From: Phytophthora quininea
Lineage: Eukaryota; Oomycota; Peronosporomycetes; Peronosporales; Peronosporaceae
Length of the DNA: 64,000 nt
Direction: 5' to 3'
Assembly (NCBI GenBank): GCA_011947345.1
Contig: JAAVTG010000561.1
Span: 496,001 to 560,000, forward strand
The translations under genes and the position numbers were made by a program. This document shows positions 10,916 to 21,628 of this stretch, one piece after another. Positions within the stretch are counted from its first letter, which is position 1, and every line of letters begins with the position of its first letter. The notes beneath the pieces were generated by a model, which searched no databases, had not been told where the DNA came from, and was given only the letters and a program-made list of their open reading frames with translations.

Positions 10916-13900
10916 CTAAGCTTGCGGTGGAGATCGCCTCGACACTCGAGTTGCGACTCGTGACACCTCTGCTTGGATCGTCCGAGGCAATTCCCCGTGC
11001 TGGCTTCGAGCGATGCTAATCGCCTTCACAAGCAGAAGATTGTCGGCCTCTGCTCGAACCAGTCGGCTCTTCAGCCGCGTCTGGTCTGCTCGCAACAGAC
11101 TGAGCTGGCCTCGGTCGCTAATGGTCTCGCTGCATTCGTCTTGATTCTTTGACCCACGCGGCGACCCTGAAGGAGTGTTCAACACAGCTTGCAAGTCCTT
11201 GGACCGGCGGTCACGTCGATAGCAATCGAATTCTCTTTGCAATTTTGCAAGCTCATCGGTTTTGTCAGCGATCGCTCGGTCTTTCTCGTCGAGAATCGAT
11301 TGCCACTTCGCCATCTTCTTCTTCCATCCAAGAACGAGCTTGTTCAGTTCTTTCGTGCTGCTATCACTCGAATCAACTCTGTCTTTGACCTCCAGATACC
11401 GCTTCTGTAGCGCTGCCTTCGATTGAATCAACTCCTCACGTTCGTCTAAAACTTCACGTAGTTTGCCATCCATCTCACTTGCCTTGCGTTCGATAGCCGC
11501 GTAGTATTTTCGCCAGTTCTTGTTCTGCTTGAACAACTTGATGAATTTTTCCGGAGATCGTGCGCGAACTCGGTCGCGACAATTGCGTAGCATCTCGAAA
11601 AGTATTTGCTCAACTGGTGATAGGAAATCAGAACATGTTAGTCCTTACTACAAATTTAAAGTTCGCAACGACTTACCATAGAAGCAGCACGTCTTGCTGT
11701 ATAATTGCGTTTGGGTCATTAGAACTCTGCGTTCCACTGGAGAATGCGACGAAGAAGGAAAAGCAACTTGCAGAACCCCATACACTGCGCCTAAACGTAG
11801 CAAAAAGGAGGTTAGTCCGGTAACACTCCCACTCGTGGTGCTACAGGATATGTACGAACCGTCACTGGAGACGAGAGCTGACGATACCATCCCCACAGTG
11901 GACTTCGCAGTCGGTCGAGAAGCAGCAAACATTAATGCAGATGCATCCTCCTGCCGCAAGCCACTCAACACAAACTGGTCCACCATGGGGTGAAACCTCG
12001 GATCTGCAGCTACATCAATGATTGTAATCGTCGATCCACTGGAAAGCGTGCTGCCTGTAATGCCGAGAGACGCTGGTACTTGAATAAGTTGATTTTCTTC
12101 ACGCTGCGTCCAGAGTTCGTTGCTACTTGGATCGAATAGAAAGAGAACCGCCGAACTACCGTTCAAAATCTGTGCGAATGTGCTCGATACACTGACAAAC
12201 AGATCCTTCACTGTCGTGGGTTGGAATAGTCTTCGGATTAGAGTTTGAAGCGCTTGGAAAGAAGCTCCAGTAGTCAGCTGCTCTTCTGCAGAAGACATGG
12301 CACTGATCTGTTCTTGTACTTGGGCTTCACTTTCTTGTTTCGTCTTCGCGAGAGTAGCATCATTTGCCGACTGAATTTCTTCGATTGCTTGGCGGTGACC
12401 AATTGCAGTTCGCTTTGTCGAATCCGCGTAGCATCTTGACAGAAACGCCCTCATTTGCCGCATGCGATGATCGTATGCCATCCAGCACCATTTACCAAGA
12501 GCTAGTCGTCTCAAGTGAGCAGAAGATGAGCTCTGTTCTTGTCGTAGCTTGTCGTGTAGCACTGCTATCTGCTGGAGTGATGCCAGTTCAACCAATCTGT
12601 TCTTCCAACGCCTAAATGCGATCGAAATCGGTGACGAACGATTCGACTCCGAAATGATACAGCGTTTAATAAGAAACAATCTAAGCTTCGCTTGGGTAAC
12701 GGCATACGTTCTCCATCGTGCTACGATTGAGCGTTGATCGCTTTGAGTAAACATTTTCCTTACAGAGTCAAGCTGTCGCCATCGCAGCGTCTTGACTTTC
12801 CACTTCCAAAATGCAAGCCATCGGTTCCTCCTTTGGCGGATCATTATTACCGTTGCAAGAGCGCGGCGTTTCTGTTGCAAATCCAGTACATAGGCTTTCC
12901 AATATGCGAAAGCTCCAGAGACTTCTTTCGATACCATCCGATTCATCATAATCTTGCTCAAAATATGCGCGCAGCTAAGTTGTCTGCTACGCTTGGCGTC
13001 CAGAGTCATCATCTCAACATTCGACGTCGAAGCCTTAAAGTCGGCTTCACTTAACTTCTTCTGCAGCTCAGTCAGTTTAACTGAGAGCTGTTCCTCGTTG
13101 AAAGTCGAGGACTTCAACTGGTGGTTCGATTCGATAATTTGTTGTGTCAATAGAGCATTTCCAGTCTCAAGAATTGCAATTTGACTCACGAAACAACAGC
13201 GTTTCCACCTTGACAGCGTGATTCGGGAGTAATATCGCTTCGTCATGGCCTGCAGACGGTGAAGTGCTGTTCGCTGTAACGTAAAAGCTTGCAATGATAC
13301 ATGCCAACACTGAAAGTATTTGAGAAGCAGAGCATAGCGTTTCTTCGAAAAACGCTGCTCAGCTTGCAGCCGAATTTCCTGTTTTGACTGTGTCCACTCC
13401 TTCCACGAATAAAATGTTCGCACCAACCCGGCTTCTTGTCTCCCCATGAAGAACTGCATGATTCTCCGTTGTTTTTCCTTTCCATGGTATCACGATTCTT
13501 CTCCTGAAGACATTGCTGGTGCCATCGTGCTAGCGATCTCTTCAATTGAATCCGTCGCAGCACAGGCTCCAATATATCCATAACTGTACAGGCATTTTTT
13601 CCAGTTGGATTGATCGACACCACTCCATAAAAATCTTCGCTTTCAATCGCATCCAAGCCCGTCGCTGTATCTTCAACACTTTTTGTTTCAGGATACGCTG
13701 TTCACAGGAAGCTTTGTGCCATTGTCGAAGCACTGAGCGAGCAAATATATCGTGACCTCGCTGGAAGTTTTGAGCTACAGTCATCTTTATTTTACGACAC
13801 CTCTGGGAGTATGAGTACCAAGAAGAGAAAAGCTCCGCCAGTTTTCGTCGTTTGATATTCTCGTGGCAAAAGTGAGCAGTTTGTGCTTGAAACCTCGCCA

Positions 13901-16900
13901 TGGAAACACTATGTTTCAAAGCGTTGAAATATTTCGCAATCAAGCCATACTGCGTCAAGCTCTGAACGTTTTTCACCGATGTGTCGTGATCAACCACAAT
14001 GTCGTCCAGCCGACGCTGCGTCTCCGCTACAGTTTCCTTTAGCTTGGCTATTTCTTCTTTCCTATTTTGCAGTTCTTCGTCTTGACAATGACGCAGCAGA
14101 TTTAATTCTTGTAAGTCACGTTGTTGAGTCTGATGACCAGCATTTTCCACAACGCTAGCGCTTGTGCTACTTTCCGATGTTGCATTTTGTACAGCCATTT
14201 GGCAAGCTTTCGCTTCCGCTCCTGATCTTCAGCTTCACGAACCACCATCTCCGACCAGGCGCTGAAACAAATCATAACTAATCGAGTCTGTTGGAAATGG
14301 CGAAGCTTCCGTTCGCCTTGTCGTTGTCTCTTCCTGGCTAAAACATGTTCTTTCCATTCAGAAAAGCAGAATCGCATCGAAGACATGGACCTTTTCCACC
14401 AAACCTTTGCTCGAATCGCTGTCAATGCCACATTGCGCTTTTCTACTTGCTCCTTTGCAGCCTCCGCTTTCGTGAATGCCACCCAGTGCAAAAACTGTTG
14501 TCGCATTTTTGCATGCACAGAACCCAACCAAATCTGCTCTAGCGTTCGGCGCAGCAATTTGTTTTTCTTTGCTAGTTTGTGCCATTCCGTGAAAACTTCT
14601 CGGCAGGTAAATGCATCAGAATTGCGTGCGAAGAGCAACGAGAAGACCCGAATAGCGTTGCTCCTCTGTCGTGCTGCTTTTAAAGCGTCAAAGCATCGCA
14701 TTTTCCACCAACTCAAAAACATGATTCAACTGTCAAGAAAACAGCCCGTAGACGCTTTCGAGTAGTAGCATAGCGACTCCATCCCATAAGTACGTTGCGA
14801 ATTTGCCGCGTCTCCAACAATACTTGGAATTCATGCACAGTTCGTGTATTTTGGATTGATCGTCGAATGACGCACTGCCAAGCTTTAAAACACCGCAATA
14901 AAGTGGTGTTTCGCTCTCGACTTGTACAGAGTGCTTCGACTGCTCCTGAAAAACGTAGCGCTCGTTTGGAAATCTTCTGCAAGCGAGCTTCAGTCTCCAG
15001 TAGTTTGCATTCTTGCAGCGCATGAGCTTGACCAGCTCGCTCTAGTAGTACTATCTGAGCCTGACGATACTCATCAAACTCTAGGTTGAGCTGTCTTAGT
15101 TGGTCTTCTTTCTCCCCTTGCACGCGAAGTAGTAAAAGCTGTTGCTCTCAAAACAATTTGTCGTTGCCACCTGTTCCAAGCGTGTTGAAGGACACCCGTG
15201 TAACACCGAGAGCCATTGCTTTACAAGCTCGCGTTGGCTTTTCCTGTCGCTTACAAATTCGCACCAGGAGGTTAACATCCGCGCCAATAAGCCATTCTTC
15301 AGCCGACCTGCACACTTTTTCATCACGAAGTTGAGACGCTCGCGTCGAAGAATTAATTCGTGCCATTTTGTAAAGCACTCTCGCTTGAAATTCAGTTCCC
15401 GTTTCGCTTGCGAAAGCCGATTTTCCCACGCTTGTTGAATGAGTTCTTGTTGTCGAATTTGAGCCGCAATCTTCAGCTCGGTTACACGTTCCTTCCACGA
15501 GCTGAACATGAAATACGTCTGTTGTTTTAACGCATACTTTTCCATCACATTTACTCCCTGCCGAACCATTACTCGCTGCTCTTGGAATGCTCTCCACTGA
15601 GTAAAGCAACGAGCTACTCCTTGAATACGCATCCTATTCACAGCTCGCAATAGACCTCCTTCCGAATCTTGTTTTCGTAAGATCTTTCTTTCCACGAGTT
15701 GAAGCAGCGGAGCACATTCAGTTGTTTCATCCTGTGGAGAATATGCTGTGTTCGTGCATGCTTCGTGTGCGTTTGATGAGCCGTAACTCGCCAGTGTTGA
15801 ACGCTTCTCTGTATCTTGATTTGCCGCAAGTATTCTGCACCAGGTCGGAACGTTGATGAATTCTCTTTAACGCTTTTGCTGTCGCTTTCCACTCCAGCAA
15901 TCTACACTTCAAGAGTTGTCTGTCGGACTGCTTTGTGAAGAACTGGCCAAGCTTTTGTCGTATCGCTAGTTCTGCGGCGCGATGCATCTCGATATTTGCT
16001 GTATGCGTAGCTTGCTGTTCTTCATGGCGCGCCACTATTATTTTTCTAGTATCTTCTGCAACTTCCAGCTCGTTTTTCAACCCCATCATTTGTTTCGATT
16101 GAGCCGCAAGCATTTGTTTCAGCTCATTCACTTGACGGTCCCGCTCAGCAATCGCCAGTCGGAAGATATGTATACCCCACCGTCTCATTCCATCGCGACG
16201 CAAGTGCAAACGCATAACCCGCCCCAACTTTGTAAAGATGCACGCTGAGCTATTGCCTTGTGATACTGCTGCTTCCAACGCGCCATTACCTGTTGCATAC
16301 CTTTTCGCTCACGTTCTGCTATAAACTCTTGCTGCTTTCTCCTCCTCTCCACTTTCTGCCGAATCCAATATCTCCAACGCAGAAACACTCTTCTAGCTGA
16401 CCCCTGCAGTGGCTTCATCGCTAGCATCACAGCATGACTCTTTTGAATCTTTAATACTCGATTATCCATCTTTTCTCGATACAAATCACCACTTGCTGCT
16501 GTTTTTCCTGTGTTCTTTCAGCCTCCACGACTTTGAGCCACTGATTCCAGCTATTCTGCATCTTGTTGGCCGACCACTGCGCCAACGCGTTCACCACTCG
16601 CTGCTGTCCTGTCTTGACTCTCTGCACCTGAAAAACTCTCACTTGTTCCTTCAGTTTGTCCACAATCTGCTTTTGTTCGGCTTGAAACTTCAAGTACTGC
16701 TCTTTCAGCTCGCCGTATCTAACTCCGATGTTTTCCTTCTCTAAAAGCGCATTGTGCAGCGAGTTTTGCATCGTTTTCACTGCCATCGATGCCCGTTTGG
16801 ATTCTAAAGGGTCGAACGCCAGTTTCTCATTGTATTTCGTCAGCACTTGCTGGTGGGCAGCTTCACTGTTGACAACTTGAAGTTGCAGCTGCTTAAGTTG

Positions 16901-17188
16901 TAGACGATGCCCCTCCTCCATCCTGCTCTTCTCACTGCGTAGAAGCCGGATTTCCTGTTGGAATTCCTCAAATTTCGTGTCTTCTGGGTCTCTTAACTTG
17001 CTCTGCTTGGTCTGTACCACTAGCATCTCGTTCTCTCGCTGGAACTTGGTGGCGTCTTCTTTCAGAGCCTCGTTCTCCTGCTGCAGCTGGATGTACGAGT
17101 CGTAGAGCGACGTCACGCATAGTGCCGACTGCCAATTCTTGCCGAGATCTTCTCTTTGCATCCCCGATAAAATAATACCAGTGCCCAT
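10916..17188 (-). CDS. Giant Sfi1-like (centrin-binding repeat) protein with C-terminal GAF domain
   Basis: About 2,050 residues. The N-terminus (MGTGIILSGMQREDLGKNWQ) is coiled coil. A long array of Sfi1-type repeats follows, with Trp/Phe spaced in basic helices, for example SSWKERVTEL, TKWHELILRRE, RWKRCCFV and FYSWKEWTQSK. Sfi1 repeats bind centrins at centrosomes, basal bodies or spindle poles. At 11690-12290 a GAF-like domain appears (LFVSVSSTFAQILNGSSAVL, VPASLGITG, IIDVAADPRF). A last coiled coil is joined through a GT-AG intron, 11614-11676, and ends RRSPPQA. The gene is read through about nine frame switches. Most (about 16450, 16220, 15670, 14710, 14140, 13590, 13480) fall in A, G or T runs one base short. 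The junctions near 15860 and 15160 are not resolved. The family call rests on repeat spacing, not on sequence identity. Confidence 0.8.
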
Positions 17189-17361
17189 GGCGTTTCCTCC
17201 GAATAATCCGTTACTGGGCCGTTTCTATTTATGCTAAAAGCAAGATATCCTAGAAAAATATTGTTACACTTGATGTTTGTATTGATGACCTACTAACTGG
17301 CATACAGCATGATACGACTTTTTCAAAACATTTTACAAGTTTGCCACTCAGTGGCTACAGT

Positions 17362-18533
17362 ATGTCGGACGAGCCGTCCTTCGCCTTCACGACGCCCGAG
17401 GCGGCGCGCGAGCGCTCGCGACTGGAAAGCGACGACGAAGACTGGCACTTTCGCAATGGACCGAGCCCCATCGCGCCTAGATTCGAGGGCGAGGAGCTGG
17501 AGGAGACCAAGACCGACGACCTCGCGCGGTCTCACTTTCGAAGGCGCAATCGGCTCGAGTCGCGGCTCGAAGAGCTCCAGAAAGACGTGGCTAGTCTTAC
17601 TTTCAAGCTGCGCAACAATTCCATCAACCGCAGCGTCACCAACACATCTGCGAGCTTCCTACTCGACAAAAGCGCGGACAAAGTGACGCCGAAAAAGGTT
17701 AACCACTCAACAGCCAAAGCCAAACGTCTCAAAGTGTACGCACGTTGAGAGAACTCCACAAAGTCACTACTGAGAGAGACCAGCTCAAATTTGAACTGGA
17801 CAAGACGAAAAATCGCTTTTAACAGCCGAGAAGAAGAGCCAAGAAGTGGCGAAATTGAGGAAAGCGTACGAGAAATTAAGGCGCATTGCGATTCGCTGCA
17901 GCAGTCGCTGGACTTGTCCGAGAGAATCCGCGTGCGACAGAAGAAATTGATGCAACAAATGCAATTGCAGTCGAGACAGGAAGCTACAACCAAGACAACC
18001 CCAGAATGAGGAAACCAAGCGCAAAAGCTATTGCCAAACAACCAGTGGAGAGTTATTCCCATACAAGTTACGACATTTTGGATTCGCTCGTTTCTCACGA
18101 CGAGGACGCAGGTCTTGAAACGCATGAACAGTCTCCCAGTGAGCCAACTGCCGCCACATCATCTCGGTCACGAACTCCTCGATCAGGAACGAAAGCGAAT
18201 GCATCTCGATTTCGCTCGGATTTCGACAGTTTATTGCGCGTGAATGAGACTCCGCAATTCAGCACAAGACGACCAAGTAGAAGTGTTGCTACGACTGCCA
18301 GACGACCAACTCAAGGGCAAACGCAACAGCGCGAAGCGATGCGACAAGCAACCAAGTGGGCGCAACGTCGAAATGCCCCCATTGATGCGTCAGCTTCGAC
18401 AACTCGAGTGGTGAAGAGAAGCCCGACTAATCGACCAAAGAACAGCTTTCTGGCACCTACACAGGCGAGTTTGCGTCGCCTACACGAACTTCCTCTTCGT
18501 GACGACCACAACCGACGGCCGTTCGTCGTTTAG
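17362..18533 (+). CDS. Coiled-coil protein of unknown function
   Basis: Divergent from the Sfi1-like gene, 174 bases apart, so the two may share a promoter region. The start MSDEPSFAFTTPEAARERSR is the first ATG; the open frame upstream of it begins with TTG. An acidic N-terminus (ESDDEDWHF) is followed by a leucine-heptad coiled coil (ESRLEELQKDVASLTFKLRN, LRELHKVTTERDQLKFELDK, CDSLQQSLDLSERIRVRQKK). A basic Ser/Arg/Thr-rich tail ends RDDHNRRPFVV. Frame must change near 17725, 17817 and 18000, at AAA, TTTT and CCCC runs that each look one base short. I do not recognise a family. Coiled-coil and low-complexity features resemble centrosomal or ciliary proteins, which would fit the neighbours, but that is inference. 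Confidence 0.65.
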
Positions 18534-18620
18534 TACGTGGAAAATGGACCGAAGGTGCTTGTGACGATTCCAAACTCAGTTTTGTTATTAGTTGTTTAAC
18601 GCTGTGGCTTCCTACATGTA

Positions 18621-21394
18621 TTACAGATGGAAGGACCAGCTTAGACTTCCTCCCAGAAGGTTGTCTCGGCGTCCGAGCGCTTCTTCGCCCACGCAGAAGG
18701 ATTGTCGTTGGAGTGGCCGAGGTTGTTGGGTTTCCTCGCGGTATTTGTGGTGAAGCGGCCAGTTGTGCTTAAGACGAAGCGCGCGCAGCTTGTCCTGGAA
18801 TTCAGCTGCCATGGGCGCGAACCTGTCCGGGTGCGGGTGCAGGTTTCCACGGTTGAAGACAACCTCGTACTCGCCGCTGGCCGAGATGACTCGACCCGTG
18901 ATCAAGACTTCGAGTTTTTCCTCGTAGAGCTCGATCTCCATTTTGTCATCGCCTCCGAACTGCTTCAAAGCCTTCCACAGCAGTTTGTGGTCGAGACTAG
19001 CGCTGTCCCGAACGAGTGCCAATTTGTCCAGGAATTCCGCCATCGAAGTTGCTCGCGCCGTTTTCAGCGCCCGGTTCCATCTCTGCTCGGCAACTTCGTT
19101 GGCTCGGCGCTCACGTAGCTCACGCAAGAAGGCGTCGTGCTTCCTGCGGAGCACTTGCATCGCTAGAGCCTTGTACGTATCACTGGTGAGGTCTTCATCC
19201 AAGACATTGTTCCGTTCCCAGTTGAGCTTCCCATCTGCAGCACTTGCGGCATCGCGAACGATGCGGTAGCGAGCGGATCTCTTCTGAAGCAGCAAGTACT
19301 TCGGTAGTTCCTCAGCACAAGTAGGCCACAGCTCCTGCAGTGTCAATGCCTTTGCTTCCGGGTCTGCAAGCTTCTTGGGCGAGATAGTGACGCAGCGGAT
19401 AAAGTTATTGGCACAGCGCTCGAAGGCTTGGAAGAACGGACTGATCGCGACCAATTTCGCGGCCTTTTTGGGGCCGAACGACCAAGTATCTTGGTCTAGC
19501 GCATGGGGATCGAACGCGTCCTCTACGAAGGATTCGTGTGTGTATCCGACCATTGCTTCCACCAGTGTCAGGTATCGCTGCTCGTTAAACTTGACGAATT
19601 TCGTCACCCGTGTGGCTAGCAACTCCTTCAGCACTGCTAGCAGAGCTTCCTGATCAACTGTCTCATCGTTTCGGCGTAGTAGGTGGAACAGCAGCTTCCC
19701 AACTGCCGTCTCCGGGTCGGCTTCCCTTTCGGGCACGCGCTTGGCACTTCCCATTACTACTCGGATCGAGTGCACCAGCTTGGCGACGAGTTCCCACTGG
19801 AAGTCACTCAAGGGTTCGTCACGTTGCTCAATCAAGGCCAGAAGCGACGCCGACAACGTTCCTCGGAACATGTTCGGACAAAAGCGACCAGCAGGAGCAC
19901 CAGCCAGTAGACCTGTGAGGATATCCAGTACTTGTGTTCCTGAAGCTGCACGTACAAGTGCACTTCCTAGTGCGTCATCCGGATCAGCGATAAGTTGCGC
20001 GTAATTGTAGTCACGGGCGCGAATGCTGAGACCCCGGTCGATTCTTCGCTTCCGATCAGCATTAAAAAGTCTCGTGCAGTGACCACGTCTGGGGAGATCT
20101 TAGTGATGACAGCGGACCAAGCATCCATGAAGTCTGGCTTGCCATTCTTCTGCGGCAGTTGGAGCACTGCCAAGTTGGCAAGGAACAAGCCCGCCGCAGT
20201 CTGCAGCACTGTTGTCGGATCGAATACATCTTCTTCTTCAAGTGCGTCTTTTGTGGCCTCCTCGGTCGTCAGCAGCGTGATGGCACTCACAGATGCTTCA
20301 AGCGCGCTGGTTGTGGTGATTTTCTGCTGGAGGACATTCGGAAGTGATTCCGCCGTGTGCTTCAAGTGATTTTGGTTCTCTTCGGGCATCAATTCCCTGA
20401 TCTTGTCGACGAGCGCAGTTGAACGGTCAAGTGCGTCGTTGTAGCTCAGTTTCCCAGTCAAACACTGAGCGATCGTGAGTAGCAGCTCCACTTGCTCTTG
20501 TAGTCCAGATGCAGCGATCGCTCGCTTGTTGAACCGGTCTCCAACCACGACGGTTGCTCGGTCCAGGAAGGCAAACAGCACGTCTCGAGTGACACCGGCG
20601 TCTGGGATGCTGTTCCTCATGACGTGAGCCTCACATGTCGGCACGATAAAGTTGTCCAAATTGTAGAAGATGAACGTGTCTAGACTAGCGTCGGTGCCGT
20701 CACTCTCCGTTTCCTCAGCACCACTGAAGCCACCACCAGCGCACCGCTCGAACATTTTCGACAGGATCACCATGAGACCGCCAGCCAGCTCCTTTGCAGA
20801 ACGCATCTTTGGTTCAATCAGCACTCCGTCGAACTTCTTGGCGATACTGCCGTACATCCGACGGTCGCTGTTTTGGATGTACTTCACGACATTGATGATC
20901 AGGTTGCCGTCGAAGTGAGCCTGCACGAGTTCAAGCACGTTGAACATGTCTGGGTCGATGATGCTGTGCTTCTCTTTGAGGTACGTGACCTCGTGCTGGG
21001 CTTCACGGGTCTGTGTTTCAGCAGTCAAGTGTGGACCTGCGTCCGTGATGAGGAAGGCGACGGTAGGCATTGTGCTGTCCAGTGTCAGCAGCTCAGCAAA
21101 GGCAGCCTTTTGGTTCTCGTCACCATCACCACCGTTTGCACTGACGTTTGGGTGTCCGGGAGGCACGCAGAGCTTGACAGACTTGATGAAGGTGATGGCT
21201 TCCTCGCCATCCGTGAAGCTGTGGTTGGTCACGTAGCAGCCCTGCGAGCTCTCGGTGAAGGTGATGATGGTGATCATGACGGCGTACTCCTCTTCAAAGA
21301 CCGACGCGACGAGGTGACGCACGGTTTCCTTGACACCTTGCAACTCGCTGCTCATGGAGCCGGTAATGTCGAGCAGGAACGCGAGGTTGATCAT
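18621..21394 (-). CDS. von Willebrand factor A domain protein, large C-terminal region unknown
   Basis: About 920 residues. The vWA domain starts at residue 1: NLAFLLDITGSMSSELQGVK holds the MIDAS motif (D-x-T-G-S), and ITFTESSQGCY and AFLITDAGPHL carry later metal-site strands. There is no signal peptide, so an intracellular role is likely, as for vWA-kinase-like proteins. No kinase motifs are seen. The C-terminal 700 residues are helical and charged, without a domain I recognise. The frame switches once at about 20030, where a G run one base short (GGGG) restores continuity from ESTG into RDYNYAQLIADPDD and on to NMFRGTLSASLL. The stop is at 18621; the last 30 residues may be affected by a further indel. 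Downstream of it, the convergent coiled-coil gene ends only 87 bases away. Confidence 0.75.
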
Positions 21395-21424
21395 GGCTGA
21401 TGGAGCTGAGTTGGTTGGAAGGAA

Positions 21425-21442
21425 GAGAATCGAATAATGAGC
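21425..21442 (-). promoter_or_regulatory. Candidate oomycete initiator (Inr)
   Basis: On the minus strand this reads GCTCATTATTCGATTCTC, close to the oomycete Inr consensus (GCTCATTYYNCWWTTT). It lies 31-48 bases before the vWA start codon at 21394, a typical distance. Confidence 0.45.
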
Positions 21443-21628
21443 AAGGGGATGGCAGTGGAGGCATCGTCGTCTGGGTCAACCCAGGTGACACTTGCCTTTT
21501 ATGTGTGAGTGATGGTCGTTGAAGCCGAAAACTATCATATTTCGTTTCCGCGAAAATCCTATGGAGCCCAAGCGACAACCGTTATTAGAACGGCCTGCGT
21601 TGTTGGTTTAGAGACATCGACCAGAAGA

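Noticed and set aside
10916..17188. Reading the broken Sfi1-like, CHD, E(z) and RBBP6 genes as pseudogenes
   Set aside because: The breaks mostly mimic loss of one base in a homopolymer, and domain residues between them are fully conserved with no missense decay.
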